The notes under the pieces were generated by a model. That model ran no database searches, was not told the DNA's origin, and was given only the letters and a program-made list of their open reading frames with translations. From contig OX621240.1 in NCBI GenBank assembly GCA_951640165.1, forward strand, positions 2,678,713 through 2,742,712: DNA of 64,000 bases, in the 5' to 3' direction. Positions within the stretch are counted from its first letter, which is position 1. Each line of letters begins with the position of its first letter. The stretch comes from Pseudoips prasinana (Eukaryota; Arthropoda; Insecta; Lepidoptera; Nolidae). Of this stretch, positions 43,475 through 54,614 are shown piece by piece. Position numbers and translations under genes: made by a program.

Positions 43475-43614
43475 TCCTACTAATATTATAAATATACTAT
43501 ATAATAAATGCGAAAGTATGTGAGTATAGATGTATGGATATATGTTTGTTAATCTTTTACGCCAAGTTTTGGTTTTGGTACTTTAACGCGGGTGACACCG
43601 CGGGGCAAAGCTAG
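43475..43614 (+). mobile_element. Short Helitron (140 bp)
   Basis: Starts TCCTACTAATATTATAAA after an A and ends ACACCGCGGGGCAAAGCTAG before T. Confidence 0.65.
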
Positions 43615-44522
43615 TAATATACAACATGTAACTTAATTAACGCACATCCTGAAAATAGTTGGTTCAGAATCGTTTACTGAATCGATTTATATCATTTTTT
43701 AATACACATAATATTGGTAATTTTTTATTGCAAAATAATTAAATCTATGGAAATTATTGTCATATTAACCCTGTACAGTTAAAACAAATTGAAATGGACC
43801 GTAAGTCAAAGTAATAAGACTTTTAAAAAATCGCAGTTTTATTTGTATTCATACAAATTCCATCATTCAATACTAAATAAAGAAAAATAAACTTTATTCC
43901 ACGAAACTAATTAAGTAAATAACAATGTATATACATGTTAAATAAAAAATTCAGTGTATTTATTATGATTACAACAAAATATTCTAATTGGGGTGTTTGA
44001 GGGTGTGCGTTAATTACGTTACATGTTGTATATGTATTTGAAATAAAGATTTCTCATATTTTTCCATCGCTTAGCTTGTGTTATGATACGTAATTAGGAG
44101 ATACATATATCTCACATGTTTTGCCCATACAGCTTCAGACACGGCAATTCCTCGCTATATAACGTAAAGCATTATGTAGTAGTACTCTTGCGTAAAAATC
44201 CCTTACAATCCATTAAACTCAGGATTTAATTGTTCTTAACTATTCCCGCAGAAGTTAAAACACTGCTGAAGCTGACGTTGGCCTACCCTCCTTATCATAA
44301 AGGAACCCGTCTGCAAGTGACATAATTACTATCTGCTTAATTTGTGGCTTTTAAAAATAAATGTCTGTAATATAAACCTATTATAATATAATAGTATAGG
44401 TATTTGAGAGAGGTAGGGCATATCGTTCATTCGCTCGAAGAGCAGCCCGACTGGGGAAGTACCTCCACCTTACAGAAGACATTCGTTAATAATAACATTA
44501 ATAATTTCAAATATCAAGTGCG
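43615..44522. other. No recognisable feature
   Basis: AT-rich. TACAACATGTAACTTAATTAACG at 43618 is mirrored in inverse near 44004 (TAATTACGTTACATGTTGTA), perhaps the ends of a small inverted-repeat element of about 410 bp. Confidence 0.35.
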
Positions 44523-45240
44523 TATTTACCGAGTTTTTGCAAAAAGTGCGAACGCAGTCTCGGGCACAGCTAGTGTAGTGTATATATATAGGACCAATAG
44601 TTATAATGTTAATACCCGTGCGTGATCCAGTAAGATAATACGACGTACAAAAACCTAGCCTACTTTTTTATTAAGGGCCGGCAACCCTTAATAAAAAAGT
44701 AGGCTAGGTTTTTGTACGTCGTATTATCTTACTGGATCGGGAATACCCCACCGGTACCCCGGTATCGGATTCTTGATTGATTTGATTATGACAATTACTT
44801 AATATAAGCTAGCTAAATATCATTACTATTTTGAAATAATTTTTTTTCTAAATGTTTTTATACAATCCGTGTACCTAAATATCAATGTGTACCTATGTAA
44901 TAATTAACTATGTATACCTAATTATATTACTACAAACATGTTCTGACTATTTTATTTATAGTCATGTCATATGGACATGTTTCCATGTCGTACTGGATCG
45001 GAGATATCGGTTTATTGATTGGTTTTATTATTAATTATGGTACTTATCAATTTGATCGAATAACGCGTAAAACCCGTGCGTGGCTGTAATAATTATAAGA
45101 CCAAATTATAATCACGCGGTATGGTATGCTAAGAATCACGCACGGGTATTAACATTATAACTATTGGTACTATATATATATACACTACACTAGCTGTGCC
45201 CGAGACTGCGTTCGCACTTTTTGCAATAACTCGGTAAATA
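44523..45240. repeat. Inverted duplication with about 105-bp arms
   Basis: Arm 44523-44626 and the inverse of 45135-45240 are nearly the same. Each arm holds a Helitron 3' end (CTCGGGCACAGCTAG) plus the same non-Helitron flank (TATTAACATTATAACTATTG in one orientation), so the segment was duplicated as a whole. The centre holds a perfect hairpin and a scrap of repeat T (44800-44960, inverted). Confidence 0.85.
44624..44738. repeat. Perfect 54-bp hairpin, 7-nt loop
   Basis: 44624-44677 is the exact reverse complement of 44685-44738. The loop is CCGGCAA. The arms begin GATCCAGTAAGATAATACG. Confidence 0.95.
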
Positions 45241-45972
45241 TACATCAGAATATCTCTAATATTTTGTCTCTTGTCGCAAACTTATAAACCTTACATATTT
45301 CCATACAAACTTTCATCCCCCCTATTCACTACTAGCTGTGCCACGCAGTTTTACCCGCGTTAAATTTTATAAACTATCACAGCTCCTCCTCCGTAGGTGA
45401 TAGTGTGATATGTAGACTATATGTTGACCCGACCTCTTAGTAAAATTCATGCAAAATTTGAAATAATTCCATGCAGTACTTTTTGAGTTTAGCCCGGACA
45501 TAGGTACATATAGAGAAACAGACATACAGACAAAAATTCTAAAATATATATTTTGGGCTTCGATATCGATTGTAGACCACGCCCAAAGTATCCTTTAAAA
45601 AAATATTCAATGTACAGTTTCGACTTTCCTACGAATTTATTATATGTATAGATTGTTGTTTTACACACTTGAGGTTTTTGTGTTACGCGTCAACTTTTAC
45701 AAACTTTAAATGTCTTATTTATTTCTATCGAAACAACAGCCTAAAAATAATTTTCAAGCATTTAGCTCTAAAAATGACCATACTTCCATACAACTTTTCA
45801 TACCCCCTTTAAATCCCTTAAAACCCTTGTTTCACATTAAAAAGTAGCCTATTTCCTTTTACAGGCTCTAGAATATCTGTGTACCAGATTTAATTTAAAT
45901 CGGTTCAGTAGTTTTGCTGTGAAAGAGTGACAGACAGACAGAGTTACTTTCGCATTTATTATTTTTAGTAAG
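45190..45972 (-). mobile_element. Helitron interrupted by a second Helitron
   Basis: The outer element has CTAGCTGTGCCCGAGACTGC at its left (3' end on the minus strand) and TTTCGCATTTATTATTTTTA near its right end. At 45332-45652 a 321-bp minus-strand Helitron (CTAGCTGTGCCACGCAG to TATTATATGTATAGA) interrupts it. The inner one is an inverted relative of 29775-30086. Confidence 0.65.
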
Positions 45973-46000
45973 GATTATATTAATACCTAAAATAAACATA

Positions 46001-46306
46001 TTAATCGAAGTTTATTCTAGGTATGTTTGAGGTTTCATAAAATATTCCGATTTTCATCCAATTCCGGTTGCAGTATTTCTGATCACTTACAGTTCTGGCC
46101 CATTTATAGGTTTCCTGGAATAGATACGTTTTTGGAGACGGGCCGTCGTCTTCGCAGCGCTCTATTAAAAAGTTATTATTTAAAAATCTAGTACTGAATC
46201 TGATCCTAATAAGCTTCTGTTTACCAATTGTCATTGATATTCTCATATAGACCAGGACCATCAGCTTGGCGTATTTACCAAGGTATGAAGTATCACATTT
46301 AACCAA
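46001..46306 (-). other. Unrecognised 101-codon frame with a splice-donor-like site
   Basis: The minus strand reads KLMVLVYMRISMTIGKQKLI, RFLNNNFLIERCEDDGP and SPKTYLFQETYKWART, then GTAAGT, a consensus splice donor, at about 46085. The composition is more protein-like than the surrounding frames, but I cannot assign it. It may be one exon of a host gene, a gene relic or chance. Confidence 0.2.
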
Positions 46307-46576
46307 ATCCTAAAACCAATCTTTAAGAAGAAGAAAACTGTTATTTTTACTATTATTTTCCTTGAACTATGAAGCATCAGGTAAGATTTACGAGTTCCGC
46401 TTTGACCTTAAGGAGCAAAATGCGATAAAGCTAAAACTTGATAAAATGTTCATTGTTTCATTAATGTAATTGAGTATTTATGTAGCCCATGCTTTAATTC
46501 GGAGAATATTTAATTCTATCTCCTTTCAAAATTTCATGGAATCCGTTCAGCCCATTTTGCGAGTTTGAGTAACAAA

Positions 46577-48185
46577 CATAATCTTAGAAACGGCCGCCAT
46601 TGCCAAATTTCGACCAGGACGGCATTATGAACCTAAAAACCCTATGAAAGTGCTCCAAGAATGCTTTTAGTTTGTGCGCACGAATAAATAATTTGATCAC
46701 AGATGCCGCAAGGTGGCGCCACATTCCCTGTATAATGTGTTAAAAAAATAATCATAATCTTCTTTGATCTAGTAGGATTTAATTGGCATAGCAAGGAGGG
46801 CTTTAACCCAGAGATTCAGGTTTAAATTCGGTCCATGCTCGACATTAATTAATCTCAGAAAAAGAAATGGAATATATTATGGCCTATAGTATATCCAATC
46901 GTTTATTTAACTTATGACAGATTGCGCACATAAAGTTTTGTAATAATTTTTGATACAATGTACTACATCCGTAATATATGACCACAGACTATAAAAACGG
47001 TTTTGAAATAAAACGATTATCAATTATATTGATATAACATACCATAAAGTTATCCTGAATATATTTTATATTAAATCAAGTAAAAAAAACCTTTATTATT
47101 TTGCATTAAAATGCGCGAAATGTCTCTGTTTTATTGCATAATAAAATAATAACGAGTGTGTTAAATCGATTAAAACTTCTTCATGAATAAAATCGATTGA
47201 TAAAAGAAATCGAATCGGTAACGAGTCAGGGTATCACTATTTGATATAGTATTACAGCTGTCAAAAGTTAAATTAACGATTGGAAAGGGTATAACATTGC
47301 AATATATAAATTTAAAGATTCGAAACAGTTTGCAAAATTGCCTTCAGATTGAAAGGTATTTAAGTGAAACTGTCTGCCAATAAACGAATCCATTTCAGCT
47401 GATAAATTATAAAAATACATGTAGCTGTTTTAGTCTGAATAATTTGGGCTGAAATTTTCTTTTATTCCAGGCATTTGAATCTATTATATAATTTAGAAAG
47501 ATAGAAAATAAGAATATATTTTATTAGACAAATAAAGAACACAGAAAATAAATTGATATATGGGCAAAAACTATATTTTTTTAATTTTACGTAATCATAG
47601 TGGTACCCATACAGCCCCTTAGTGACTAAAAGGTCTAAGTTCAGCATTGTGCCACAGATAATTGTAGAGCAAATTTTCAACTGTAGCCAAAGAATTATTT
47701 ATGACGGCATAACAAAAACATACTAAATACTAAAATTAGGTAGAGTTTTTTTTTATTATTATCGGGACTAGTCCCTCCCTCTTACCCACCACTGCAACTC
47801 CTGTAAGCCAGGATCAACAGTGGCACACAATAAAATGACACCGAGCGGTGAGGCTCAGGCATATCCCGGGGAATGGCTTTAACTGTCTTGGATCCCGCAA
47901 CGAGTTTAATCAGAAAGAGAAAAAGGAGGAGTTGGAAAATGAATAGTTCCACTTCCCTCCAGAGCAAAGCGGGAGACAGAATGATGTAAAGACGCTATAG
48001 CCTCATAAAATGAGAGATTTGCAACTAGAGAAGCCAGCTGCAAAAGCACCGCGGATCAATTTAAGGGTCCTAAGTGATTAGGTAGAGTTATAAAACGATT
48101 AAATAAATTAAAGATTCTTCATATGCATTTGAAAGTCCACTCACCGTTTGGTGACGGCGAAGAATATCATCACCCCATCTCATAT
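46577..48185 (+). repeat. Left arm of a large inverted duplication
   Basis: It matches the inverse of 52130-53055 over most of its length: GGACGGCATTATGAACCTA, ATAATTTGATCACAGATGCC, GGTCCATGCTCGACATTAAT, CTGTCTGCCAATAAACGAAT, and TATGCATTTGAAAGTCCACT. It has about 410 bp (46890-47300) that the right arm lacks, and a retrotransposed insert at 47748. Confidence 0.75.
47735..48089 (-). mobile_element. Retrotransposed insert with 13-bp target duplication
   Basis: ATTAGGTAGAGTT occurs at 47735-47747 and 48077-48089. The insert between begins with a poly-T run on the plus strand, the poly-A tail of a minus-strand copy. Its body (CAGGATCAACAGTGGCACAC) recurs inverted at 61575-61712. No protein is recognised. 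Confidence 0.8.
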
Positions 48186-48224
48186 ATATGATTATATTTA
48201 TAATATGGTAATAATTATAATCAG

Positions 48225-48500
48225 GTCGATGGATGAGGACGCAGATAATAGGGTACTGGGTTCAAATCCTGGGTACAGCCAAAAGGTCGGGTCCAGCCAG
48301 GAGTTTGGGAGTTCGAGGTATTTACATCCCCGTGCCTACGTAATGTCGTCGGTCATGTGCCACAGTTCTTTTCTGTCGTATCACTAGTGGTCTCATTATG
48401 AAGGTGATGGAATAGAAAGTGCGCACACACTTGTGCACTGTAATATTTCTCACGCAGATGGCTTGTCTCCATTGGGACTGGCCGCTGTGACCAAAACCTG
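48225..48500 (+). mobile_element. tRNA-derived SINE family F, diverged
   Basis: CTGGGTTCAAATCCTGGG (B box), GGTGATGGAATAGAAAGTGC, tail CATTGGGACTGGCCGCTGTG. Confidence 0.65.
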
Positions 48501-48534
48501 ACCATATATAGGTATATATAAACATAAATTTCAT

Positions 48535-48630
48535 TTTCACGCCTCGCTGGATGCGGGCAGCGCAGGACCGGCTATTGTGGGGATCCTTGGGGGAGGCCTT
48601 TCGGCTGATATGATGATGATGTATTTTAGA
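48535..48630 (+). mobile_element. LINE 3' fragment (GAGGCCTTTGTCCAGCAGTG family)
   Basis: CTCGCTGGATGCGGGCAGCG, GGGATCCTTGGGGGAGGCCT, TCGGCTGATATGATGATGAT. Confidence 0.7.
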
Positions 48631-49324
48631 AGAGAGTTCTATGTAAAGAAAACCATGCATTCGATATTTTTATGGAGACAATGATGACAAGACGTGCGAA
48701 CTGCATTTGACAGAATGTCAGTGGTGATACACGTATCCTGCCTTCCTACTGAACGTCTCCATAAAACGTATTAGTATACGAATTATAATCCAACAAACAA
48801 GTCGAAATAATACGAAATATAACCGCATTATTACTACGTTCATGAGATATTGTTAATTTATTTATTTTTTAAATATGTGATTAGCAAGATTCTGGTCCAA
48901 GTTCAAATACAAATTTCAGCTTGTGTTGCGCTGATTGAGCTGTAAAAGATAACAAACAATTGTTATATTTTACAGCTCAATCTCAAGAATAAAAGACAAA
49001 CGTTTACACTATTCTGTTCAGTCGTAAAATGGAGAGATAAAGTTGTATATTTCAGCACAGCCGATCAATGTGCTTGTCAACGGCGGTGTGTCTAAATGCA
49101 CTTCACGAATAGATCGCAATATATATTTTTATTGGAACTTTGAACTCAGCCCTATATACAGTTCACGTGAGTAAACTCTGAAATTTCCACACGTAATAAA
49201 TTGTATATCTGAATTTTGTCTGCATTTATAAAAGGAATCTATAGTAGAGTTCGTAGAATTATTTCGCAAAAAGAGATGGTGAATAACATTATCTCGTAGA
49301 AAACGCGGGCATAGACCTTTGGGC
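48631..49324. other. No gene; 23-bp hairpin at 48933-48982
   Basis: Arms 48933-48955 and 48960-48982 pair with one mismatch around ACAA. Nothing else is seen. Confidence 0.6.
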
Positions 49325-49553
49325 AAACCTTGTACTATGGGTACCAGGCGCCGATAGACATACTTATATAGATAGATAAATACTTAAATACATAGAAAAC
49401 ATCCATGACTCCGAAACAAATGTTCGTGCTCATCACACAAACATTTGCACTTACCGGGATTCAAACCCAGGATCACCAGCTTCGTAGGCAGGAGCACCAC
49501 CAACTAGGCTAAGGTGATATATTATTTTATACTAGGCTACGGTGATATATTAT
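49325..49553 (-). mobile_element. tRNA-derived SINE family A with duplicated head end
   Basis: The SINE lacks its tail on the left. At its head, ACTAGGCTAAGGTGATATATTATT-like sequence appears twice (about 49502-49525 and 49531-49554), a local direct duplication. Confidence 0.75.
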
Positions 49554-49574
49554 TGAATACAATTATTTTTTTTA

Positions 49575-49790
49575 GAAGACAACGCGTTCACTATGGATTA
49601 TAACACCATTGTGTCGCGGGGTACTTTACTAACATATAATAGACGAACACAAATTACATCAAGACTCAGAAAAACTATTTATAATGGATATGACTATTTC
49701 TATTTATGGGTCACACAAATAGTTGTCCGGCGCGGGACTCGAACCCACGACACGAAGCGGCGAAGCGACTTTGTGCTGTGTGGCTGGCGG
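49575..49790 (-). mobile_element. tRNA-derived SINE family B, inverted
   Basis: AGAAGACAACGCGTTCAC (tail side) and GGCGCGGGACTCGAACCCAC with CACGAAGCGGCGAAGCGAC (head side). Confidence 0.75.
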
Positions 49791-49859
49791 CAGAAAATAT
49801 GACCATCCCATCTTAATAAAGATTAGCCATTTTCGGTACAACACACAGAAAATACATAG

Positions 49860-50050
49860 AAGATATTTTAATGCTTGTGGGCTAAATATAAATTTTATTT
49901 ATCCAAATTTTACGTATTCGATGTGGGACTAAAAGGCCACAGTTCAGCATTGCGCTACAGATGACTAAATCGCTTTCAACTGTAGCCGAAGGTGATATCC
50001 AAATTGTTTAAGATGGTATAACAAAAACATATTAAATACAGAAAAATAAC
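49860..50050 (+). repeat. Third, partial copy of the 47.5-kb duplicated sequence
   Basis: GGACTAAAAGGCCACAGTTC, AGCATTGCGCTACAGATGAC and CAACTGTAGCCGAAGG parallel 47620-47690. ATAACAAAAACATATTAAAT closes it as at 47710. Confidence 0.7.
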
Positions 50051-50054
50051 CAGT

Positions 50055-50270
50055 GTGTAGAAGTCCTCCCGAGAGAATATCTACCGGAGAATGGGCAGCA
50101 GCGTCCCTCTGAGTACTATGGACTGTCTCACTGGGATCTCCAAGCCGTGTCTGCCAAGCGTGGCGACTATGGCATAGCCCACAATATTATGGACACAACT
50201 ACCTCGTGGAAATCTTTTGGGGAGGCCTTTGTCCATTACATCAATAGGCTGACGTGATGATGAAGGCGAA
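50055..50270 (+). mobile_element. LINE 3' fragment (second family)
   Basis: GGCAGCAGCGTCCCTCTGAG, CCAAGCGTGGCGACTATGGC, TTGGGGAGGCCTTTGTCCAT, then CTGACGTGATGATG. Confidence 0.6.
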
Positions 50271-51924
50271 TAAATTTATTTTGGGTAATTTAAAACAGTA
50301 ATATTGTCTAATCAAAGCTTAAGAAATATATAAGTTTTTGAATGTTAGTTACAAGCACATCCAATAAGCCATTCAGTTAACAAAATGCATTAAAGTCTTA
50401 AGTTGGTTATTTTTGTCAATAATATTAGTCCTAAGAATTTGAAGACGTATATATTTTGTATGACTTAAAAAAATGATTAGCCAACAGTTTGCTTTCAACT
50501 CATCCATTTTACATATATGTACAGACATGACAGGACATTCATATATGACAGGTCTGGAGAATGGCTTTAATATCTATTACACTAGCTTAAACTGCCTATT
50601 CAATAAACCTATCAAGATTCGGTACCCAAATACTTGTAGCTCCCAAGGGGACTATAACATTGAATCCATTTATCACGTTTTATATCGACATTACTGCTGT
50701 GAATGTAAATTTTATTTCTTTCATGAGACTCATTAGATGTCAATAAAATTTACTGAGTGAACGTATGGCAGTATTTAATTTTCACGCATTAATATAATAA
50801 TTTTACAGCATACAGTAATTTTGAATTGAATTATTCATGCAATATTAAAATGTCTATTGTGAAATTGTAAATAGTACAGGAGACGGGGTTTTCTGGGCCT
50901 GACTGTAATAAGTTGAGATATGGTTTAAAAAAGCGTTAAATTTGTAATTTTAAAGTGTAAAAAAATTACCCAATTTACAATCTGGAAAAGAAGAAATCTC
51001 AAAGTAAGTTTAAGTCACGAATTAAATTGGTTGTTGATTACTATAATCGATTAACGGTAACTAGTTCAAACATTGTAATATTAAAACTCTTGCACCAGAC
51101 ACCAGAAAACCGACTTACATTAACATAATGTCAACAGTAAAAAATAAAATATCGATAAAATAAATAGAAATCATAATATCGGTTATCGTTCAAATCGATT
51201 TATTAGTTATTGGCAACTGTATTTTTAATCTATGCTGACAGTGACTGGTGACAGATTTTGAATCCGAATCTATGATCGGTGACTCGTTTCTCGTATTGTT
51301 TAGTGCGTGTGTGATTTGAGTATTTTTTATTGTTTTGTTTATAATATATCCCTCCACATCTGCATTCTCTCTACGGACTTCTGATATGCTTAACGTCGAC
51401 TTTTGCTAACATACTGGACTCGGATAACTATTAAATAGCAAACGCCCTTAAATATCAGCTGTTTAGTATAGTTTGGTACATAACCTCTCTATTAAGTACT
51501 AAACCTTTTACAAATCTGCTCACAGATTGAAAAAATCCATGGAAGTTTTAGTGATTGGCTGATAATTTATAGACCCATTAATTGACACCACTTTAATCTA
51601 TTTACATCTGGGCCCAATATTGTATGAAAACGTATCCGTCTCCTTTCGGTCATGGCAGCATGTTTCAATAGATCTACTCTCACTATTGACCGACCGGAGA
51701 TTGGTTAGGTGCAGACTGACAGCTCTTTCTTGTCAAATAAGTCTTAGTATCAACTCCTGGCCCAACTCAGGATTTGAACCCTCATTATCTACGGTAGAAT
51801 GTGCCAGTATATATAAGAAACCTTTATGCATATACAAGAAGTAATAAGTATTACTTACACAAAAAACTTAACTGAATTCAACCAGCAATAAAAAATGAAA
51901 TCCAATCTATCATCTTATATTTAT
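50271..51924. other. No recognisable gene; possible SINE scrap near 51620-51800
   Basis: Short AT-rich frames only (longest 87 codons at 50473, not recognised). GGCCCAACTCAGGATTTGAA near 51760 looks like the inverse of a SINE B box. Confidence 0.4.
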
Positions 51925-52145
51925 ATTCATCATCAACATGTGAGCGAAATTAAGTCCACTGTTGGGCAAAGGCCTTCCTAAGGAATATGGGATGGGATGG
52001 GATTATGGCGTAATCGCCACGCTTAGCAGACGGGTTGCCGATCGGAGTTTAATGGTCATAGTTCACAGAAAAATGTTGCTGCCTGTACTCTGTTACGTAT
52101 TCCCTCGCGATGATTTCTATACCCCCCACGGGATGATATGGGGTG
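51925..52145 (-). mobile_element. LINE 3' fragment (second family), inverted
   Basis: TTAAGTCCACTGTTGGGCAA, GCGTAATCGCCACGCTTAGC, and CCCCCCACGGGATGATATGG at the right. Confidence 0.55.
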
Positions 52146-53055
52146 ATGATATGCTTCACCGTCAACACACAGTGAGTGGACTTCCAAATGCATATGATGT
52201 AATCTTTATGTTACTTAATCGTTTTATAAATCTAACTATTTTGAGTATTTAGTATTTTTTTGTGTACCGTCATAAATAATTCAAATATTAAAGCTACATT
52301 TGGCTACAGTTGAAAATCAGCTCTACAATTACTACTTTGACCTTTTAGTCACTATGTAGTGACTTAGCATGGGTGGTACCCATACTAAGTAACTACATAG
52401 TACTACACACCAATACGTAAAATTTGGATTTAAAGAAAATTTTAGCTCATAAGCAATAAAATATCAATGTATTTTCTGTGTTCTTTATTTGCCTAGTAAA
52501 ATATACTCGTACTTTCTTTATTTATAAATTATATAATAGATTCAATAGCCTGGAATAGACGAATATTTGAGTCAAAAATATTCAGAATAAAATAGGTACA
52601 TGTATTTACATAATTTATCAGCTGAAATGGATTCGTTTATTGGCAGACAGTTTTCACTTAAATACCTTTCAATCTGAAGGCAATTTTGCATACGGTTTCA
52701 AATACTTTAATTTGAGTATTGCAATTTAAGGCAATATATTTCATTTCATTTTCTGAGATTAATAAATGTCGAGCATGGACCGAATTAAAACTGAATTTAA
52801 ACTTGAATCTCTGGGTGAAAGCCCTCCATGCTATGCCAATTAAATCCTATACTAGATCAAATCAGATTATGATTATTTTTTTAACAAATTATACAGGGAA
52901 TGTGGAGCCACCTTTCGGCATCTGTGATCAAATTATTTATTAATGCGGCACAAACTAAAAGCATTCTTTGAGCACTTTCAATGAGTTTCTAACTAGGTTT
53001 ATAATGCCGTCCTGGCCGAATTTTGGCAACGGCAGCCGTTTCAAAGAAGACTATC
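52130..53055 (-). repeat. Right arm of the large inverted duplication
   Basis: Inverse of 46577-48185 without the two extra stretches found there. A 24-bp hairpin (52351-52374 with 52378-52401, two mismatches) lies inside. Confidence 0.75.
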
Positions 53056-53293
53056 CACCTGAGTGGGAAATCTTATAGTGCACAAGTGAAACTCAAGGCA
53101 TTATATACCATTACTTTCATGTTCTGATGTGACGACTAGTGATTCGACCCAATGCCTTTACGTGCTCTCCGTGGCATGCCCTGATAAATTCTAACAGAAT
53201 AATTCTCAAATCACTTTTCGACCCGACTCGGGATTTGAACCCAGGACCCCATTACCTGCGGTTGAACACGCTATCGCTAGACCAACGAGGCAA
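53010..53293 (-). mobile_element. tRNA-derived SINE family F
   Basis: CCTGGCCGAATTTTGGCAAC at the left (tail), GGGATTTGAACCCAGGACCC (B box in inverse) and GCTAGACCAACGAGGC (A box side) at the right. Confidence 0.7.
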
Positions 53294-53809
53294 TTGTTTA
53301 CAGCCGCTTTAACAAAAGAACAGACAACAACCATGGGACCACAGTTTATGGACACCTTATGGGGGCCTTTGGAGATAAAATATAAACTCAACCTCAAATT
53401 ACCTCCAGATGAAAAATTTTACACATTTATCCAGCAAATCTGTTCGTGGCAGCTGGAAAGCTCTAGGTATAAAGTTTAACTTTTTTTGTTCCAAACAATT
53501 TACGATACCTAAGTTAATATAAAAATCCGCTATCGAGAAATACTTTGTCATCTAAACAAGTTTGAAGCAGTCGTTACAATGGGCAAGTTTTTGTGGGTTT
53601 TGTGAAGGCTCATCAATTTCGTTTTTGTTTTTTGTCTGTGGTACATTAATAAAATTCCTTTGTTTAGTACTACCAGAACTGAGAGACGGACTATAGTGCT
53701 TATAATTATTTTACTCTATAGCGTTTGCCTGTCTACGTGTGACTGGAGACACCATTGTCCAATTTACTTTTCATTCCTGTTGCGCTATAATCCTTTTTCT
53801 TTTCTTTTA

Positions 53810-53960
53810 TATATAAGAGGGCGACAAACGAGCATGTGGGTCACTTGATGGTATGTGATCACCGGCGCCCATGGACACTCGCAACACTAGAGGGCTCGCG
53901 AGTGCTTTAACGGCCTTTAAAAGTGTCAGCATACCAGTGTTGTCGACCATTCCCTCCACC
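53810..53960 (+). repeat. Common lepidopteran repeat fragment (GAGGGCGACAAACGAGC)
   Basis: GAGCATGTGGGTCACTTGAT, CGCCCATGGACACTCGCAAC and AGTGCTTTAACGGCCTTTAA resemble a repeat that I know from many lepidopteran genomes. The element type is uncertain. Confidence 0.45.
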
Positions 53961-54049
53961 CCGATGAGCTCTGGCAACCTTACAACACGAATCTTTGTGT
54001 GATGAACACGATTATTTGTCTTGTGTCTAGGAGTAATTTATCTCTGTAC

Positions 54050-54480
54050 TGTATATTTATTTATTTATTTAATATTAAGGAAGACCAACAGCACATAAAA
54101 ACAGTTATAAAAAGCTAAATAGTAATTGAAGGCCAATTACAGGTCTCCACGAATAGAGAAAGTTAAATTTAGAGAAAAAGTCTAGGCTGAGTACCCGTCT
54201 CACTGTTTCAGTTTTATTTACAAATATATCAAGATTAAAAGATTTTATTTGTTTATTTAACAAATTGCTTGTTCGCCATAGGAATGCATTTTGACAATAG
54301 TTTGTTGATACTAACGGAAGATGAAATGTTTTATGATGTCTCACTGCCTTTGATGGAATATTAAATGAGACTCTGTTCAGTAAGTCAGAACAATCAATGT
54401 CACCAGATATTATTCGAAAAAGATATGTTGAATCAGCTATCTCACGACGATTCGCTAGGGGCAAAATATAAATATACATG
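54050..54480 (-). pseudogene. LINE ORF2 C-terminal fragment with AAAT tail
   Basis: The 124-codon frame reads LPLANRREIADSTYLFRII, GDIDCSDLLNRVSFNIPS, HLPLVSTNYCQNAFLWRTSN, then LDIFVNKTETVRRVL. This follows the C-terminal pattern of CR1/jockey-type LINE proteins (RR.IADL.FLYK, D...L...FN.P, TNY..N....R.....N). Left of the stop an AAATAAATAAAT run (minus strand) ends the element. It is 5'-truncated. Confidence 0.65.
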
Positions 54481-54496
54481 TAGAAATATATAAATT

Positions 54497-54585
54497 AAAT
54501 ATGTTTATCAGTTGTCTCGTTGCCATAGTATACGCTCTGCCTAGTTTGGGATCAGATGGCAGTGTGTTAGTTGTCCCATGATATT
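54497..54585 (+). mobile_element. SINE family C tail fragment
   Basis: CGCTCTGCCTAGTTTGGGAT followed by CAGATGGCAGTGTG. Confidence 0.5.
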
Positions 54586-54614
54586 GAAATTATTTATTTA
54601 CATTTATATCTCTA

